Shown piece by piece: positions 1 to 8,167 of a DNA stretch of 64,000 nt. Numbering within the stretch: position 1 is the stretch's first letter; each line of letters starts with the position of its first letter. The notes beneath the pieces were generated by a model. It saw only the letters and a program-made list of their open reading frames with translations. It made no database searches and was not told the DNA's origin. Both the position numbers and the translations under genes were made by a program. This stretch comes from Nitrospirillum iridis (GTDB taxonomy: Bacteria; Pseudomonadota; Alphaproteobacteria; Azospirillales; Azospirillaceae). The stretch covers positions 1 to 64,000 of the forward strand of contig NZ_JACIIZ010000017.1 in assembly GCF_014205765.1 (NCBI RefSeq). The letters are read 5' to 3'.

Positions 1-95
1 GCGGCATTCGGCACTGGGCTACAAAAGCCCCGTTCTGTTCGAGGCTACCGCCTGACGGCGAGCAAATGGCTCTCCACTTTTCCAGGGCAAGTCCA
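1..95 (+). mobile_element. Right end of an IS3-family insertion sequence (partial)
   Basis: The first 55 bases encode the end of an IS3-type transposase. After 40 noncoding bases the similarity to a bacterial gene (an SDR on the minus strand) starts abruptly at base 96. Read inward from base 95 on the minus strand, the sequence begins TGGACTTGCCCTGGAAAAGT, which has the TG...CA-type terminus and overall look of an IS3-family terminal inverted repeat. The rest of the element lies left of the window. The exact boundary (base 95) is inferred from where SDR homology stops. Confidence 0.75.
2..55 (+). CDS. IS3-family transposase OrfB, C-terminal end (partial)
   Basis: Reading from base 2, the frame gives RHSALGYKSPVLFEATA followed by TGA at 53-55. 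This is the typical tail of IS3-family OrfB (rve integrase) transposases, whose C-termini carry an RHSALGY-SP-FE motif. Only the last 17 residues are inside the window, so the DDE catalytic domain cannot be inspected. It belongs to the element ending near base 95. Confidence 0.75.
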   Translation, partial: RHSALGYKSPVLFEATA

Positions 96-347
96 GAGAA
101 TGTCGATGTGGCCATGTTTCTCTTTCACGACCGCGTAGAGCCGGTCCAGATCGTCCAGGCGCGCCACGTCGCCGACAACCGTCGTAACGTTGTCCTTGAT
201 GACGGCAGCGGCCTCCTTCAGCTCTTTCTCGCGCCGCCCGGTGATCACGACGTGCGCGCCTTCCGCCACGAAGCGCTTGGCCGTGGCCAACCCGATCCCG
301 CTGCTGCCGCCGGTGATGACTGCGATCTTACCTTCGAGTGTTCTCAT
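96..347 (-). pseudogene. Short-chain dehydrogenase (SDR), interrupted by the IS3 element
   Basis: Starting at the ATG at 347 (AAAGGA about 8 bases upstream, a better start than the ATG at 371), the frame encodes about 84 residues of a classical SDR: an N-terminal beta strand, the TGGSSGIG nucleotide-binding motif, and GRR after beta-2. It breaks right after ...HIDIL, where SDRs normally continue into the NAG motif. From base 95 the frame runs into IS DNA and stops at 45. The catalytic Tyr-x-x-x-Lys half is missing in this window, so the gene is disrupted; the remainder may lie beyond the IS. It is a tandem paralogue of the intact SDR that follows. Confidence 0.8.
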
Positions 348-398
348 GATCTTTTGTCCTTTACTGTGCATGAGTTAGGCACGGAACGGCACCGTGGG

Positions 399-1133
399 TC
401 AGAGTTGGGCCAGGCCGCCGTCGACGGCGACTTCGCTGGCGGTCATGAAGCTGCTGTCGTCCGACGCGAGGAAAGCGGCCGCGGCCGCGATCTCCGCGGG
501 ATCGGCCATGCGCCCGAGCGGGGTCATCGCGCCGTAGGCCTTCTGGCCTTCCTCGCCCAGCGCCTCCTTCGCGAGTTCGGTCGCCGTCGCTCCGGGCGAC
601 AGCACGTTGACCCGGATGCCGGTGCCCTTCAGCTCATCCGCCCAGGTCCGCGCGAGGTTGCGCACCGCCGCCTTGCTGGCGCTGTAGGCCGTGAACCCCG
701 GGGCACCCGTGGTGCCGGCGCTCGACCCGGTCAGGATGATCGATCCACCCGCGCCCATCAGCGGCAACGCCTTCTGCACCGTGAAGATCGTCCCCTTGAC
801 GTTGGTGTCGAAGGTTTCGTCGATGTGTGCGGCGGTGATCTGGCCGAGGGCGAGCGGGCTTCCCGTCCCGGCGTTGGCGAAGACGATGTCGAGGCTTCCG
901 CGCTCGGCCTTGACCGCCGCGTAGAGTCGGTCAAGGTCGGCCTCATCCGAGACCGAGCCCTTCACCGCGCGGGCGTTGGACCCGAGGTCGGCCACAGCCG
1001 CGTCGAGCGCGTCCTGCCGGCGACCGAAGATGAAGACGAAGGCGCCCTCCTCCACGAAGCGCTTTGCCGCCGCGCGGCCGATGCCGGTGGCGCCGCCCGT
1101 GATGATGGCGGTCTTTCCATTCAATCTGGTCAT
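399..1133 (-). CDS. SDR family NAD(P)-dependent oxidoreductase
   Basis: This 244-residue protein is a normal length for a classical SDR. It has the Rossmann motif TGGATGIG (about residues 12-19), FANAG after beta-4, the Ser of the catalytic triad in the TGSSAG stretch, YSASK (Tyr-x-x-x-Lys), and a C-terminal VDGGLAQL. The start at 1133 is chosen over a longer open frame because GGAGAA sits just upstream and the SDR fold begins immediately. Substrate unknown. It lies downstream of and opposite to a LysR gene, so control by that regulator is plausible. The next gene on the same strand is an IS-disrupted SDR paralogue, so this may be the surviving copy of a pair. Confidence 0.88.
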   Translation of the reverse strand: MTRLNGKTAIITGGATGIGRAAAKRFVEEGAFVFIFGRRQDALDAAVADLGSNARAVKGSVSDEADLDRLYAAVKAERGSLDIVFANAGTGSPLALGQITAAHIDETFDTNVKGTIFTVQKALPLMGAGGSIILTGSSAGTTGAPGFTAYSASKAAVRNLARTWADELKGTGIRVNVLSPGATATELAKEALGEEGQKAYGAMTPLGRMADPAEIAAAAAFLASDDSSFMTASEVAVDGGLAQL

Positions 1134-1418
1134 GTCGTTCTCCTTGTTTCGCCGTCTCGGGTCTTTGGCTGTACCAGGATGTCTTCCGAGACCCTCAACA
1201 TGGGGCCGCCGACATAAGGCGGTGAGTGCGGAAGCCTGCACATCGGTGGTGCGGAAACGATCCGCTTCGACGACCAACGCCAATCGCCACCTCAGCCAGA
1301 GTGCCTGAATTCGGAATGGCCACCACCCTCGGAATATGCTCAAAAACAATCGTCAACTGCTATACGTTGCGTCGGATACAGGCCTTGGACGCGGCAAAGC
1401 GCGGCGCGGGAATGCACC

Positions 1419-2315
1419 ATGATCGACTGGGATGACGTTCGCTACTTTCTCGCCGCCGCGCGCGGCGGCTCGGTGCGGGCCGCCGCCAAAAGTCTCGGAG
1501 TGAATCACGCGACCGTGCTGCGACGCATCGCCCAGCTCGAGGACCACCTCGGGACGCAGGTTTTCGAAAAGCTGCCTTCGGGCTATCGCCTGACGGCTGC
1601 GGGCGGGGAGGTCCTCGAGTTCGCGAACCAGATGGAGGCCTCGTCCCATCGGCTGGAAACGAGTGTCTTCGGGCGCGATCAGGGCGTGCGCGGGCTTCTG
1701 CGGGTGACGCTGCCTCCCTTCCTAGCGACACACCTGCTCATGCCAGACCTCGCCGATTTCGCGCGCGTGCATCCGGACATCGAGATCGAGATCGTGTCGA
1801 CCGGCGAGGTGGCGAATCTGACCAACCGAGAGGCGGACGTCGCGATCCGCATGGTCTCCGATCGCAAGACCCTGCCGCTCAATCTTCATGGGCTGAAGGG
1901 TCCGGAGCTGTTCTCAGGCGTCTATATGTCCCGCGATCGACTGGCCGGGTGGCGTGCGGGCGCGCCGGATCCCATCCGGCCTATCGTCATCGACGGTCAT
2001 GGAATTCCGGACTGGGCCGACGAGGGCGAGGTTCGTGCGACGGGGGTTCCGTTCAGGACACCGGACGCCGACGCGCAGATCGCCGCGGCAAGGCAAGGGA
2101 TCGGTATGACCAGACTGCCGTGTTTCGTCGGAGATGCCGATCGCCTACTGGCGAGGGTTCCGGGCATCGCTCTGAAGACACACGCGGCGCTCTGGCTTCT
2201 CACGCAGGGAGAGACACGCAAAACGAAGCGCGTGCGGCTCTTCACCGAGTTCGTATCCCGCAGGCTCGCCGCTCACGCTCCGCTTCTCGCGGGGCTGTCC
2301 ATATCGCGTGATTGA
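1419..2315 (+). CDS. LysR family transcriptional regulator
   Basis: A 298-residue LysR-type regulator. The N-terminal winged HTH (about residues 4-63) includes the typical recognition segment around LGVNHATVLRRIAQLEDHLG, followed by the linker helix and a periplasmic-binding-protein-like effector domain (about 90-295). It is divergent from the SDR gene at 399-1133 with 285 bases between, the usual LysR-target arrangement, so it probably controls that SDR. The inducer cannot be predicted. Confidence 0.9.
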   Translation: MIDWDDVRYFLAAARGGSVRAAAKSLGVNHATVLRRIAQLEDHLGTQVFEKLPSGYRLTAAGGEVLEFANQMEASSHRLETSVFGRDQGVRGLLRVTLPPFLATHLLMPDLADFARVHPDIEIEIVSTGEVANLTNREADVAIRMVSDRKTLPLNLHGLKGPELFSGVYMSRDRLAGWRAGAPDPIRPIVIDGHGIPDWADEGEVRATGVPFRTPDADAQIAAARQGIGMTRLPCFVGDADRLLARVPGIALKTHAALWLLTQGETRKTKRVRLFTEFVSRRLAAHAPLLAGLSISRD

Positions 2316-2802
2316 CGCCCGGGCGCGCGTCGATGCTTGCAATGGACGAGTGCCCGCAAGCGGACGTCCTCAGCATAAGCCGCGGGGGGGACACGAACGC
2401 TCATGCCAGCGCCCCGATGTCCTGCGCAACCCCGCCTTTGTGCACTCCATTCTACGCCACAGCAGCCCTCTCTCAGTTTGAGATAACTGCACATTGCCCC
2501 ACCAACCGAATAAAATTAAGGCACAGATAAGAATAGAAACTACTCAATGGCGCAAATCGCCGCCGAATTTATACTGCCGCCGCTGTACTTCCCATCACTA
2601 TCACTCAATCATCAACCGGGACATCAATACTTTATTTTGCCCATAGAAATATTTACCCGACACAAAAGCACCACCAGCTATGCCGCTCATGGCCGTAATT
2701 CTTGAAATCACGCAGCTTTTCCGACCCGGCGAAAGAAACTCACCTTCGCCCTCTATCGCCGACCGCGCGCGGAAGCGCTGCTCCATACTGTGCTGGTCCG
2801 CC
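2316..2802. other. Intergenic stretch, AT-rich in its middle, no gene seen
   Basis: These 487 bases lie between the LysR gene and the convergent GMC oxidoreductase. About 2450-2720 is visibly richer in A and T than the surrounding DNA. An 80-codon minus-strand open frame (2601-2843) overlaps the end of the GMC gene but has no recognisable fold and no good ribosome site. I see no RNA gene. It may be remnant DNA at the boundary between the IS-bearing accessory segment and the glycoside locus. Confidence 0.4.
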
Positions 2803-4485
2803 CTAGATTTTGGCCTCCCGTAACAGGCGGGCGGCGGCGTCACAGGCCCGGGCCGTCAGCGCCATATAGGTGAGCGACGGGTTCTGGCAGGCTGACGAGG
2901 CCATGGCGGCACCGTCGCTGACGAAGACGTTGGGCACGTCGTGCAGTTGGTTCCAACGGTTGGTGACGGAGGTTCGAGGGTTGTCGCCCATCATGGCGCC
3001 GCCCATTTCGTGAATGGCGCTGCCACCGGCGCCGGGCCGGTCCAGCGACAGGACAACCTTGCCACCCGCCGCCGACAGCATGGCGCTGGCCTCCCGCCCC
3101 GCATCCGCCAGTGCCTTCCGCTCGTTCTCGCCATGGCTGAAATCGATCTTTAGCAGCGGCGCGCCCGTAGCGTCCGTCTTGATCGGATCCAGCGTCAGGC
3201 GGTTGGTGGGTCGCGGCAGGCTTTCCGCGAAGGAAACCAGGACCATGCGCCAGCCGCCGGGTCCGCGCATCGCGGCCTTGAAGTCGGCGCCCACGCCCGC
3301 CTCGCGCTTGGCCCGGGTCCAGGTGCTGCGCAAGGCCCCCCCTTGGAAACTGTAGCCCCGCAGGAAGTCACCCTCCTGGCGATCCAGGTTGCGGAAACGC
3401 GGGATGACGATCCCCGTGGGGCGGTTGCCAAACGTCGTGCGGTCCTGGAAGCGGTCGAACAGCGCGACGGCGCCCACGGTGGTCGCGTGGTCCATGATGT
3501 GGGTGCCCAGCAGGCCACTGGAATTGCCCAGCCCCGTGGGGAACGCGTCGGACCGTGAGCGTAACAGCAGATGGTTGGTGTTGAAGGCACCGGCATTGAG
3601 GAAAACGATGCGGGCGGTGTGCCGCCGCCGTTCCCCCGTCTTCACATTCAGCACCGAGACGCCGGTCGCCCGCCGCGTTGCGGCGTCGTAGTCCACCCGC
3701 TCCACCACCGTGTCGGTGATCAGGGTCAGGTTGCCCGTCTTCCGCGCCGCCGGCAGGGTGGAACTCTGGGTGCTGAAATAGGCGCCGTAGGAGCAGCCGC
3801 GCGCGCAGATGGAGCGATATTGGCAAGCGGACCGCCCCTCCTTCTCTTGCGTCAGGTTGGCGGTGCGCCCAATGGTCAGGCGCCGGTCGGGCCAGCGCTG
3901 CTCGATGATCCCCTTGGCGTAGCGCTCCAGGACATTCAGGGCCATCGGCGGCTGGTAGATGCCGTCAGGCAGAGAGGCCACGCCTTCCGCCTGGCCGGAC
4001 ACGCCGATGAAGCGTTCCACATGATCGTACCAGGGCGCCAGGTCGGCATAGCGAATGGGCCAATCACTGCCGTGGCCATCCTTCTTGTTGGCGCCGAAAT
4101 CATAATCGCTCATGCGGTAGGATTGCCGCCCCCAGGTCAGGGAGCGCCCGCCCACCTGGTAACCGCGCCACCAATTGAACTCCGTGCCCTCCGCCACCGA
4201 ATAGGGGTTGTCCCTATCGTTCACGAAGTGGTTTTGCGTGAACTCGGTGAAATGCCGGTTCTTGGACTGAACCGCGAAATCACGGGCGTAAAGTGCCGCG
4301 TCACCCTCCCCCCGGAAAGGCATTTCCCAGGGTGCCAGTGTTTCGGTCACGTAGCCGCTGCCGTGTTCGATCATGCGGCCGCGTTCGATCATCAGGACCT
4401 TCAGGCCCTTCTCGCTCAATTCCTTGGCGGCCCAGCCCCCGCTGATGCCGGAGCCGACCACGATCGCGTCAAATTCAGCGCTCAT
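2803..4485 (-). CDS. GMC-type FAD oxidoreductase, probable glucoside 3-dehydrogenase catalytic subunit
   Basis: A 560-residue GMC-family flavoprotein. The N-terminus has the FAD dinucleotide motif GSGISGG, and the C-terminal third has the catalytic His (about 492, in AIHEMGG) and Asn (about 535, in QNPSLT). A cysteine cluster C221-x5-C227-x3-C231 matches the Fe-S motif of periplasmic FAD-dependent sugar dehydrogenases with a gluconate-dehydrogenase-subunit-3 partner. Known enzymes of this kind oxidise the C3 hydroxyl of glycosides. The start at 4485 overlaps the small-subunit stop in an ATGA, showing translational coupling. The protein lacks its own signal peptide and would be co-exported with its Tat-tagged partner. 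No cytochrome c subunit (as in lactose 3-dehydrogenases) is nearby. Exact substrate is inferred. Confidence 0.8.
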   Translation of the reverse strand: MSAEFDAIVVGSGISGGWAAKELSEKGLKVLMIERGRMIEHGSGYVTETLAPWEMPFRGEGDAALYARDFAVQSKNRHFTEFTQNHFVNDRDNPYSVAEGTEFNWWRGYQVGGRSLTWGRQSYRMSDYDFGANKKDGHGSDWPIRYADLAPWYDHVERFIGVSGQAEGVASLPDGIYQPPMALNVLERYAKGIIEQRWPDRRLTIGRTANLTQEKEGRSACQYRSICARGCSYGAYFSTQSSTLPAARKTGNLTLITDTVVERVDYDAATRRATGVSVLNVKTGERRRHTARIVFLNAGAFNTNHLLLRSRSDAFPTGLGNSSGLLGTHIMDHATTVGAVALFDRFQDRTTFGNRPTGIVIPRFRNLDRQEGDFLRGYSFQGGALRSTWTRAKREAGVGADFKAAMRGPGGWRMVLVSFAESLPRPTNRLTLDPIKTDATGAPLLKIDFSHGENERKALADAGREASAMLSAAGGKVVLSLDRPGAGGSAIHEMGGAMMGDNPRTSVTNRWNQLHDVPNVFVSDGAAMASSACQNPSLTYMALTARACDAAARLLREAKI

Positions 4486-5126
4486 CCGAAATCCACCGCT
4501 GTCCAATCGCTAGACCAAGCCCGCGCATGGGGGCCGACCGGCACATCCGCGTCCCAATGTCCGGGTACGAGTTCGTATTGCAGCTCCCGCGAGGCGCCAG
4601 CCTCGGAGGTGTAATAGCCGGTGACGATCAGCCCTTTCAGCACCCGCCAGGGCGATGGATCGCCACCGGGTGGGCCGCCCGGCGCATAAGCCGCACCATC
4701 CAGGGCCGCCAGAGCCTGCACCTGGGCGGCGGGCGCCGCCGTCAGAAAGGCGCCGCCCGTCTTCAGGTCCAACTCGAACCTCAGCCAATCAAGCACGGTG
4801 GCGCCGTCCGGACCCGCGCCACCGGTGAAACGGGTGGCGGGAACGGGCGCGCCGGCGCCATCAAGGCCATGGGCCAGCGCCAGGGCGACGAAGGCCGGCA
4901 CGCCGGCCGCCAGAGCCCCCGGCGTGTCGCTGTCCGGTATCGTCAGGTCGCAAACCCGGTCCAGCAGTGCCCGCTGCGACGGCATCAATCCCGGGGGGGC
5001 AGCGCCCGCGCCGGACCTGGCCTGGGCCCAAAGGGCGGCCGGCGTCAACGCGGCACCCGCCGCCGCCAGGACCATGAGGAACTGGCGCCGGCCGGCGCCC
5101 CGTCCATCCCTGTTACCGTGATCCAT
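4482..5126 (-). CDS. Gluconate 2-dehydrogenase subunit 3-like small subunit, Tat-exported
   Basis: This 214-residue protein starts with a twin-arginine signal (GRRQFLMVLAAAG, Ala-rich hydrophobic core, cleavage near ALWA-Q) and then has the short helical body of the gluconate_2-dh3 family. In known dehydrogenases such subunits carry the GMC catalytic subunit through the Tat pathway and help it fold. It lies immediately upstream of the GMC gene with a 4-base overlap and 86 bases downstream of the TonB receptor gene. GAGAGGA sits a few bases upstream of the ATG. The family assignment rests on the Tat signal plus context more than on a sharp motif. Confidence 0.75.
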   Translation of the reverse strand: MDHGNRDGRGAGRRQFLMVLAAAGAALTPAALWAQARSGAGAAPPGLMPSQRALLDRVCDLTIPDSDTPGALAAGVPAFVALALAHGLDGAGAPVPATRFTGGAGPDGATVLDWLRFELDLKTGGAFLTAAPAAQVQALAALDGAAYAPGGPPGGDPSPWRVLKGLIVTGYYTSEAGASRELQYELVPGHWDADVPVGPHARAWSSDWTAVDFG

Positions 5127-5164
5127 GGGCTATCCTCTCCAAGGGGGCTGTCCTCTCGAAGGGT

Positions 5165-5205
5165 CCGGCGGCGGCGCGTTGGGAACACCCCCGCACCGCC
5201 GCCGG
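5165..5205 (-). promoter_or_regulatory. Intercistronic hairpin between TonB receptor and dehydrogenase genes
   Basis: Perfect 10-bp arms CCGGCGGCGG (5165-5174) and CCGCCGCCGG (5196-5205) with a 21-base loop, just after the receptor stop and before the small-subunit gene. There is no U-run, so it looks more like an mRNA-stabilising or attenuating hairpin than a full terminator. Confidence 0.4.
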
Positions 5206-5212
5206 CCCGGGC

Positions 5213-7513
5213 TCAGAATTTGGCTTCCGCCTGTATGCCCACCATACGGCGCGCGTTGGGATCGATCACCTGCCACAGCCCGCCTTTGGCGAACGCCGTG
5301 GTGGGGTAGAGCTGGGTCGGGTAGACCTTGTCGCCCAGATTGCGGCCAAACAAGCCGACAGACCAATCGTCCTCGGACTTCAGGGTCAGCCGGGCGTTGA
5401 AGATGGTCTGACCCGGCACGACGTAGACCGGGTCGGCTGACAGGTACATGGACTGCTTGGTCCGGATGGTGGCATCCGCCCCCAGAACCAGGCTGTAGGT
5501 GTCGGACAGGGTGAACTGCCGTTCGGCCGAGATGGTCATCTTGAATTTGGGCGCGTAGTTCAGCTGCTTATTGGACATGTCCGACCCGTCGGCGCCGATG
5601 AAACCCTGTGGATATTCAGCGATATTGACGATACCGGAAACGTTGACGGTCGTGTCGGCGAAGGGGTGGCCGAAGATTTCCCACTCAAAGCCCTTGGTGA
5701 CGACCTTTGAGACGTTGATGTTGGAGCAGTTAAGGCCATTGGTGCTGGAAATGCACGACTGCGTCTGGAAGTCCTTCACGTCGGTGTAGAACAGGTCGGC
5801 GTCAACGTAGAGCCGCCCATCGAACAGGGTCTTCTTCACCCCCACCTCGAACCCGGTGGGCCGTTCCGCCTTGATGGGGTCCAGTGTGTGGTCGGTGGTG
5901 GTCAGCTGGTCGTTGATCTGCGGCGCCTTGTAGCCGGTGGAGACCGTGGCGTACACCATGGTATCCCGGTCGAAATCGTGCTGGATCCCCGCGCGCCAGG
6001 TCACCGCGTTGTCGTAACCGGTCGCGGCGAAGGTATCCGGCACGCCGGAATTGACGGGGTCGGCCTCCTCCTCATGAACGCGGGAATGCGTGAAGCGCAA
6101 GCCGCCGATCAGCCGGGTTTCCGGTTCCAGATACCAGGTGGCGTTGCCGAAGGCGGCATAGTCCTCGCTATCAGCGTGGATGATCTGCGAGCCGTCGGCC
6201 GCCGTCAGGTCCATTCCCACGGCCGCCGGGTGGATGATCAGCACCGACGGCTTGGAATTGGCGAAGGATGTGCGCTGGTAATAGAGGCCACCCACCCATT
6301 CCAAGTCGCGGTTGTCCGACGAGGTCAGGCGCAGTTCCTGCGATACGAGGGAATGGTTGCTCACCTGCGGGGTGGTGGTGGTGCCGGCGTAAAGCGCCAC
6401 CACTGGGAAGCAATCCACGAAATTGCAGTTCTGCATGTACTGGCGCGCGACCGACGGCGTTATGCCGATGAGGTCGACAGCGGTGGTGTCGTGCAAGCGG
6501 CGCCCGGCGGTGATGGAGGTCAGCGTCATGCCGTTCAGGTCGAGGTCGAATTGCCCCGACAAGCCGCCCACCTGCGCCCGGTCATAAAGCCCCTGTCCGT
6601 TGCACTGGCTGGTGTTGGAGGCGGACGGCACGATACCGCACGCGCCCAGCGCCTGGGCGAGCGGCGAGCCGGCGGTGGCCGCCCGATAGATCAGGCCGCC
6701 CGGATCCCTGTCGTCGGTCTTGTTGTAGTCACCGATCAGGTTGAACGTCAGCTTGTCGGACAACTGTGCCAGGTAACGGGCGCGGAGGCCGTAGTTGCTC
6801 TGGTCCTCATCCTTGCCCGTGACCGTGTCTTTGGTCAGGCCGGAATTGTCATAGAAGTGCGCGGCCAGGCGCAGCGCCGAATTGCTGGTGACCGGCACGT
6901 TCAGGGCGGCGCGCACGACATCGCGTGAATATCCCGAGCCCAGGCCGGTGAAGCCGAATTCCGTGGTCACGTAGCCCGACGTCTCGCCCAGGACGGGAGC
7001 CTTGGTGGTGATGTTGACCAAGCCGGCCGACACCGAACTGCCGAACAGTGTGCCCTGCGGGCCCTTCAGGACCTCCACCCGCTCCGTATCGAAAATATCC
7101 GAGACCGGCACGTTGCCCAGCACCACGCCGTCCAGCACGATGCTGACGGAGCTGGCGGCCGTGGCGTTGCCCACCTGGTTGGTGCCGATGCCACGGACGA
7201 AGCCGCCGCCGCCAGGGGCGGCCGTGGGCGCCGTGAATTCCAGCGAAGCGCTGGCCTGTGACAGGTCCTGTACCGACTGCACACCCCGCCGGGCGAGTTG
7301 GTCGGCACCGATCACCGTCACGGAAATCGGCACCTGCTGCACACTTTCGCTGCGCTTCTGGGCCGTGACCACGATTTCCATGAGGGAAGGGTCGGCGGCA
7401 TTGGAGCCCGCCGACGTGGGCGCGGTCTGCGGCGCGGTCTGGGCCATCGCGGCCCCGGTTGTCAGGAACAGCGCCGTCGAGGCGCGCAGCAGCAATTTGA
7501 CCGATGGTTTCAT
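5213..7513 (-). CDS. TonB-dependent outer-membrane receptor
   Basis: A 766-residue receptor with a Sec signal peptide (cleavage near AAMAQ), a TonB box-like segment (MEIVVTAQKR), a plug domain with the typical QVPISVTV and DGVVLGNVP stretches, and a beta-barrel ending in Phe (AEAKF). The start at 7513 is preferred over the ATG two codons upstream because GGGGAGG then sits at a proper 6-base distance. It heads an operon with the Tat subunit and the GMC dehydrogenase, so it probably imports the glycoside that these oxidise. A candidate operator lies at 7597-7610. It resembles the receptors that sphingomonads and Azospirillaceae use for plant oligosaccharides and phenolics. Ligand unknown. Confidence 0.9.
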   Translation of the reverse strand: MKPSVKLLLRASTALFLTTGAAMAQTAPQTAPTSAGSNAADPSLMEIVVTAQKRSESVQQVPISVTVIGADQLARRGVQSVQDLSQASASLEFTAPTAAPGGGGFVRGIGTNQVGNATAASSVSIVLDGVVLGNVPVSDIFDTERVEVLKGPQGTLFGSSVSAGLVNITTKAPVLGETSGYVTTEFGFTGLGSGYSRDVVRAALNVPVTSNSALRLAAHFYDNSGLTKDTVTGKDEDQSNYGLRARYLAQLSDKLTFNLIGDYNKTDDRDPGGLIYRAATAGSPLAQALGACGIVPSASNTSQCNGQGLYDRAQVGGLSGQFDLDLNGMTLTSITAGRRLHDTTAVDLIGITPSVARQYMQNCNFVDCFPVVALYAGTTTTPQVSNHSLVSQELRLTSSDNRDLEWVGGLYYQRTSFANSKPSVLIIHPAAVGMDLTAADGSQIIHADSEDYAAFGNATWYLEPETRLIGGLRFTHSRVHEEEADPVNSGVPDTFAATGYDNAVTWRAGIQHDFDRDTMVYATVSTGYKAPQINDQLTTTDHTLDPIKAERPTGFEVGVKKTLFDGRLYVDADLFYTDVKDFQTQSCISSTNGLNCSNINVSKVVTKGFEWEIFGHPFADTTVNVSGIVNIAEYPQGFIGADGSDMSNKQLNYAPKFKMTISAERQFTLSDTYSLVLGADATIRTKQSMYLSADPVYVVPGQTIFNARLTLKSEDDWSVGLFGRNLGDKVYPTQLYPTTAFAKGGLWQVIDPNARRMVGIQAEAKF

Positions 7514-7596
7514 GGACATCCTCCCCTGAGACGTCGGGAAGGTGACCGACGGTTTACCGGCCCATCCATTCCTCCCCGCATTTGTTGGGCATAATT

Positions 7597-7610
7597 AGAA
7601 CCCGTATTAT
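7597..7610. promoter_or_regulatory. Candidate operator A (AGAAT-N4-ATTCT family)
   Basis: AGAACCCGTATTAT, 84 bases upstream of the TonB receptor start, matches the consensus AGAAT-N4-ATTCT with one change in each half. One of seven such AT-rich sites in this locus. Confidence 0.45.
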
Positions 7611-7825
7611 TGTTCTTGTCCAGGGCCAATCCACCGACGCCTGGCACCGGGCCGCTCACCGGCGGACACGGCGCCACTCCGTCGGCATAAGGGGGGAAAA
7701 GCCCCCGGAAAGTTTGCGATTAGTCCCTCGCCGTCCGCTCAAAGCGCCGCAGGCTTTTCGCCGCGCGACACCATATCCCGCCACCCGGACCAAGGCCGAA
7801 AATCCTCCGGCCCCGATAGGCTATT

Positions 7826-7839
7826 AGAATCATCATTAT
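7826..7839. promoter_or_regulatory. Candidate operator B (AGAAT-N4-ATTCT family)
   Basis: AGAATCATCATTAT has a perfect left half and one change in the right. It sits in the divergent region between the TonB receptor and the TetR gene and could serve autoregulation. Confidence 0.45.
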
Positions 7840-8030
7840 ATTATCAGATGACCGTTGGCGGGAATTTGGCCAGCCCGGTTCAGCCCGTCAGCGCGGCTTG
7901 CGGAGGGAGCGTCCCAACCTTGGGAATGGGCGAAAAGACAGCTGGATAACCCTGGAGGGAAATGCCCTCCCCCGGCGCCCCCATCAGACGGCTGGATCAC
8001 GCCACGGCGCCCGTCCCGTATGCCGACCCG

Positions 8031-8060
8031 CCAAAGTCGGGCATGCCAAAGTTAGGCATG
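8031..8060. repeat. Tandem 15-bp direct repeat upstream of the TetR gene
   Basis: CCAAAGTCGGGCATG (8031-8045) is followed directly by CCAAAGTTAGGCATG (8046-8060), identical at 13 of 15 positions, ending 107 bases before the TetR start. A 15-bp spacing is not helical-phase perfect, but the pair could be a binding site. Confidence 0.5.
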
Positions 8061-8167
8061 TATCATGCCCGCGCGATTGCAGTTCCCTCGCCGATAGCCA
8101 AAAATGGTATCAGTGCTATAATTTTGAGCCGCCACGAGCCGTCTATATATTTGGGAAAGCAGAGATT

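Larger units (their letters stand above)
7514..8167. other. Divergent promoter region between receptor and TetR genes
   Basis: These 654 bases separate the divergent receptor and TetR genes. They hold two candidate operators (7597-7610 and 7826-7839) and a tandem 15-bp repeat (8031-8060), listed separately. The open frames crossing the region are short, basic and lack family signatures, so I see no gene. It presumably carries both divergent promoters. Confidence 0.5.

Noticed and set aside
2601..2843. Small minus-strand open frame before the GMC gene end
   Set aside because: Overlaps conserved GMC codons, no fold or ribosome site; composition varies along it.
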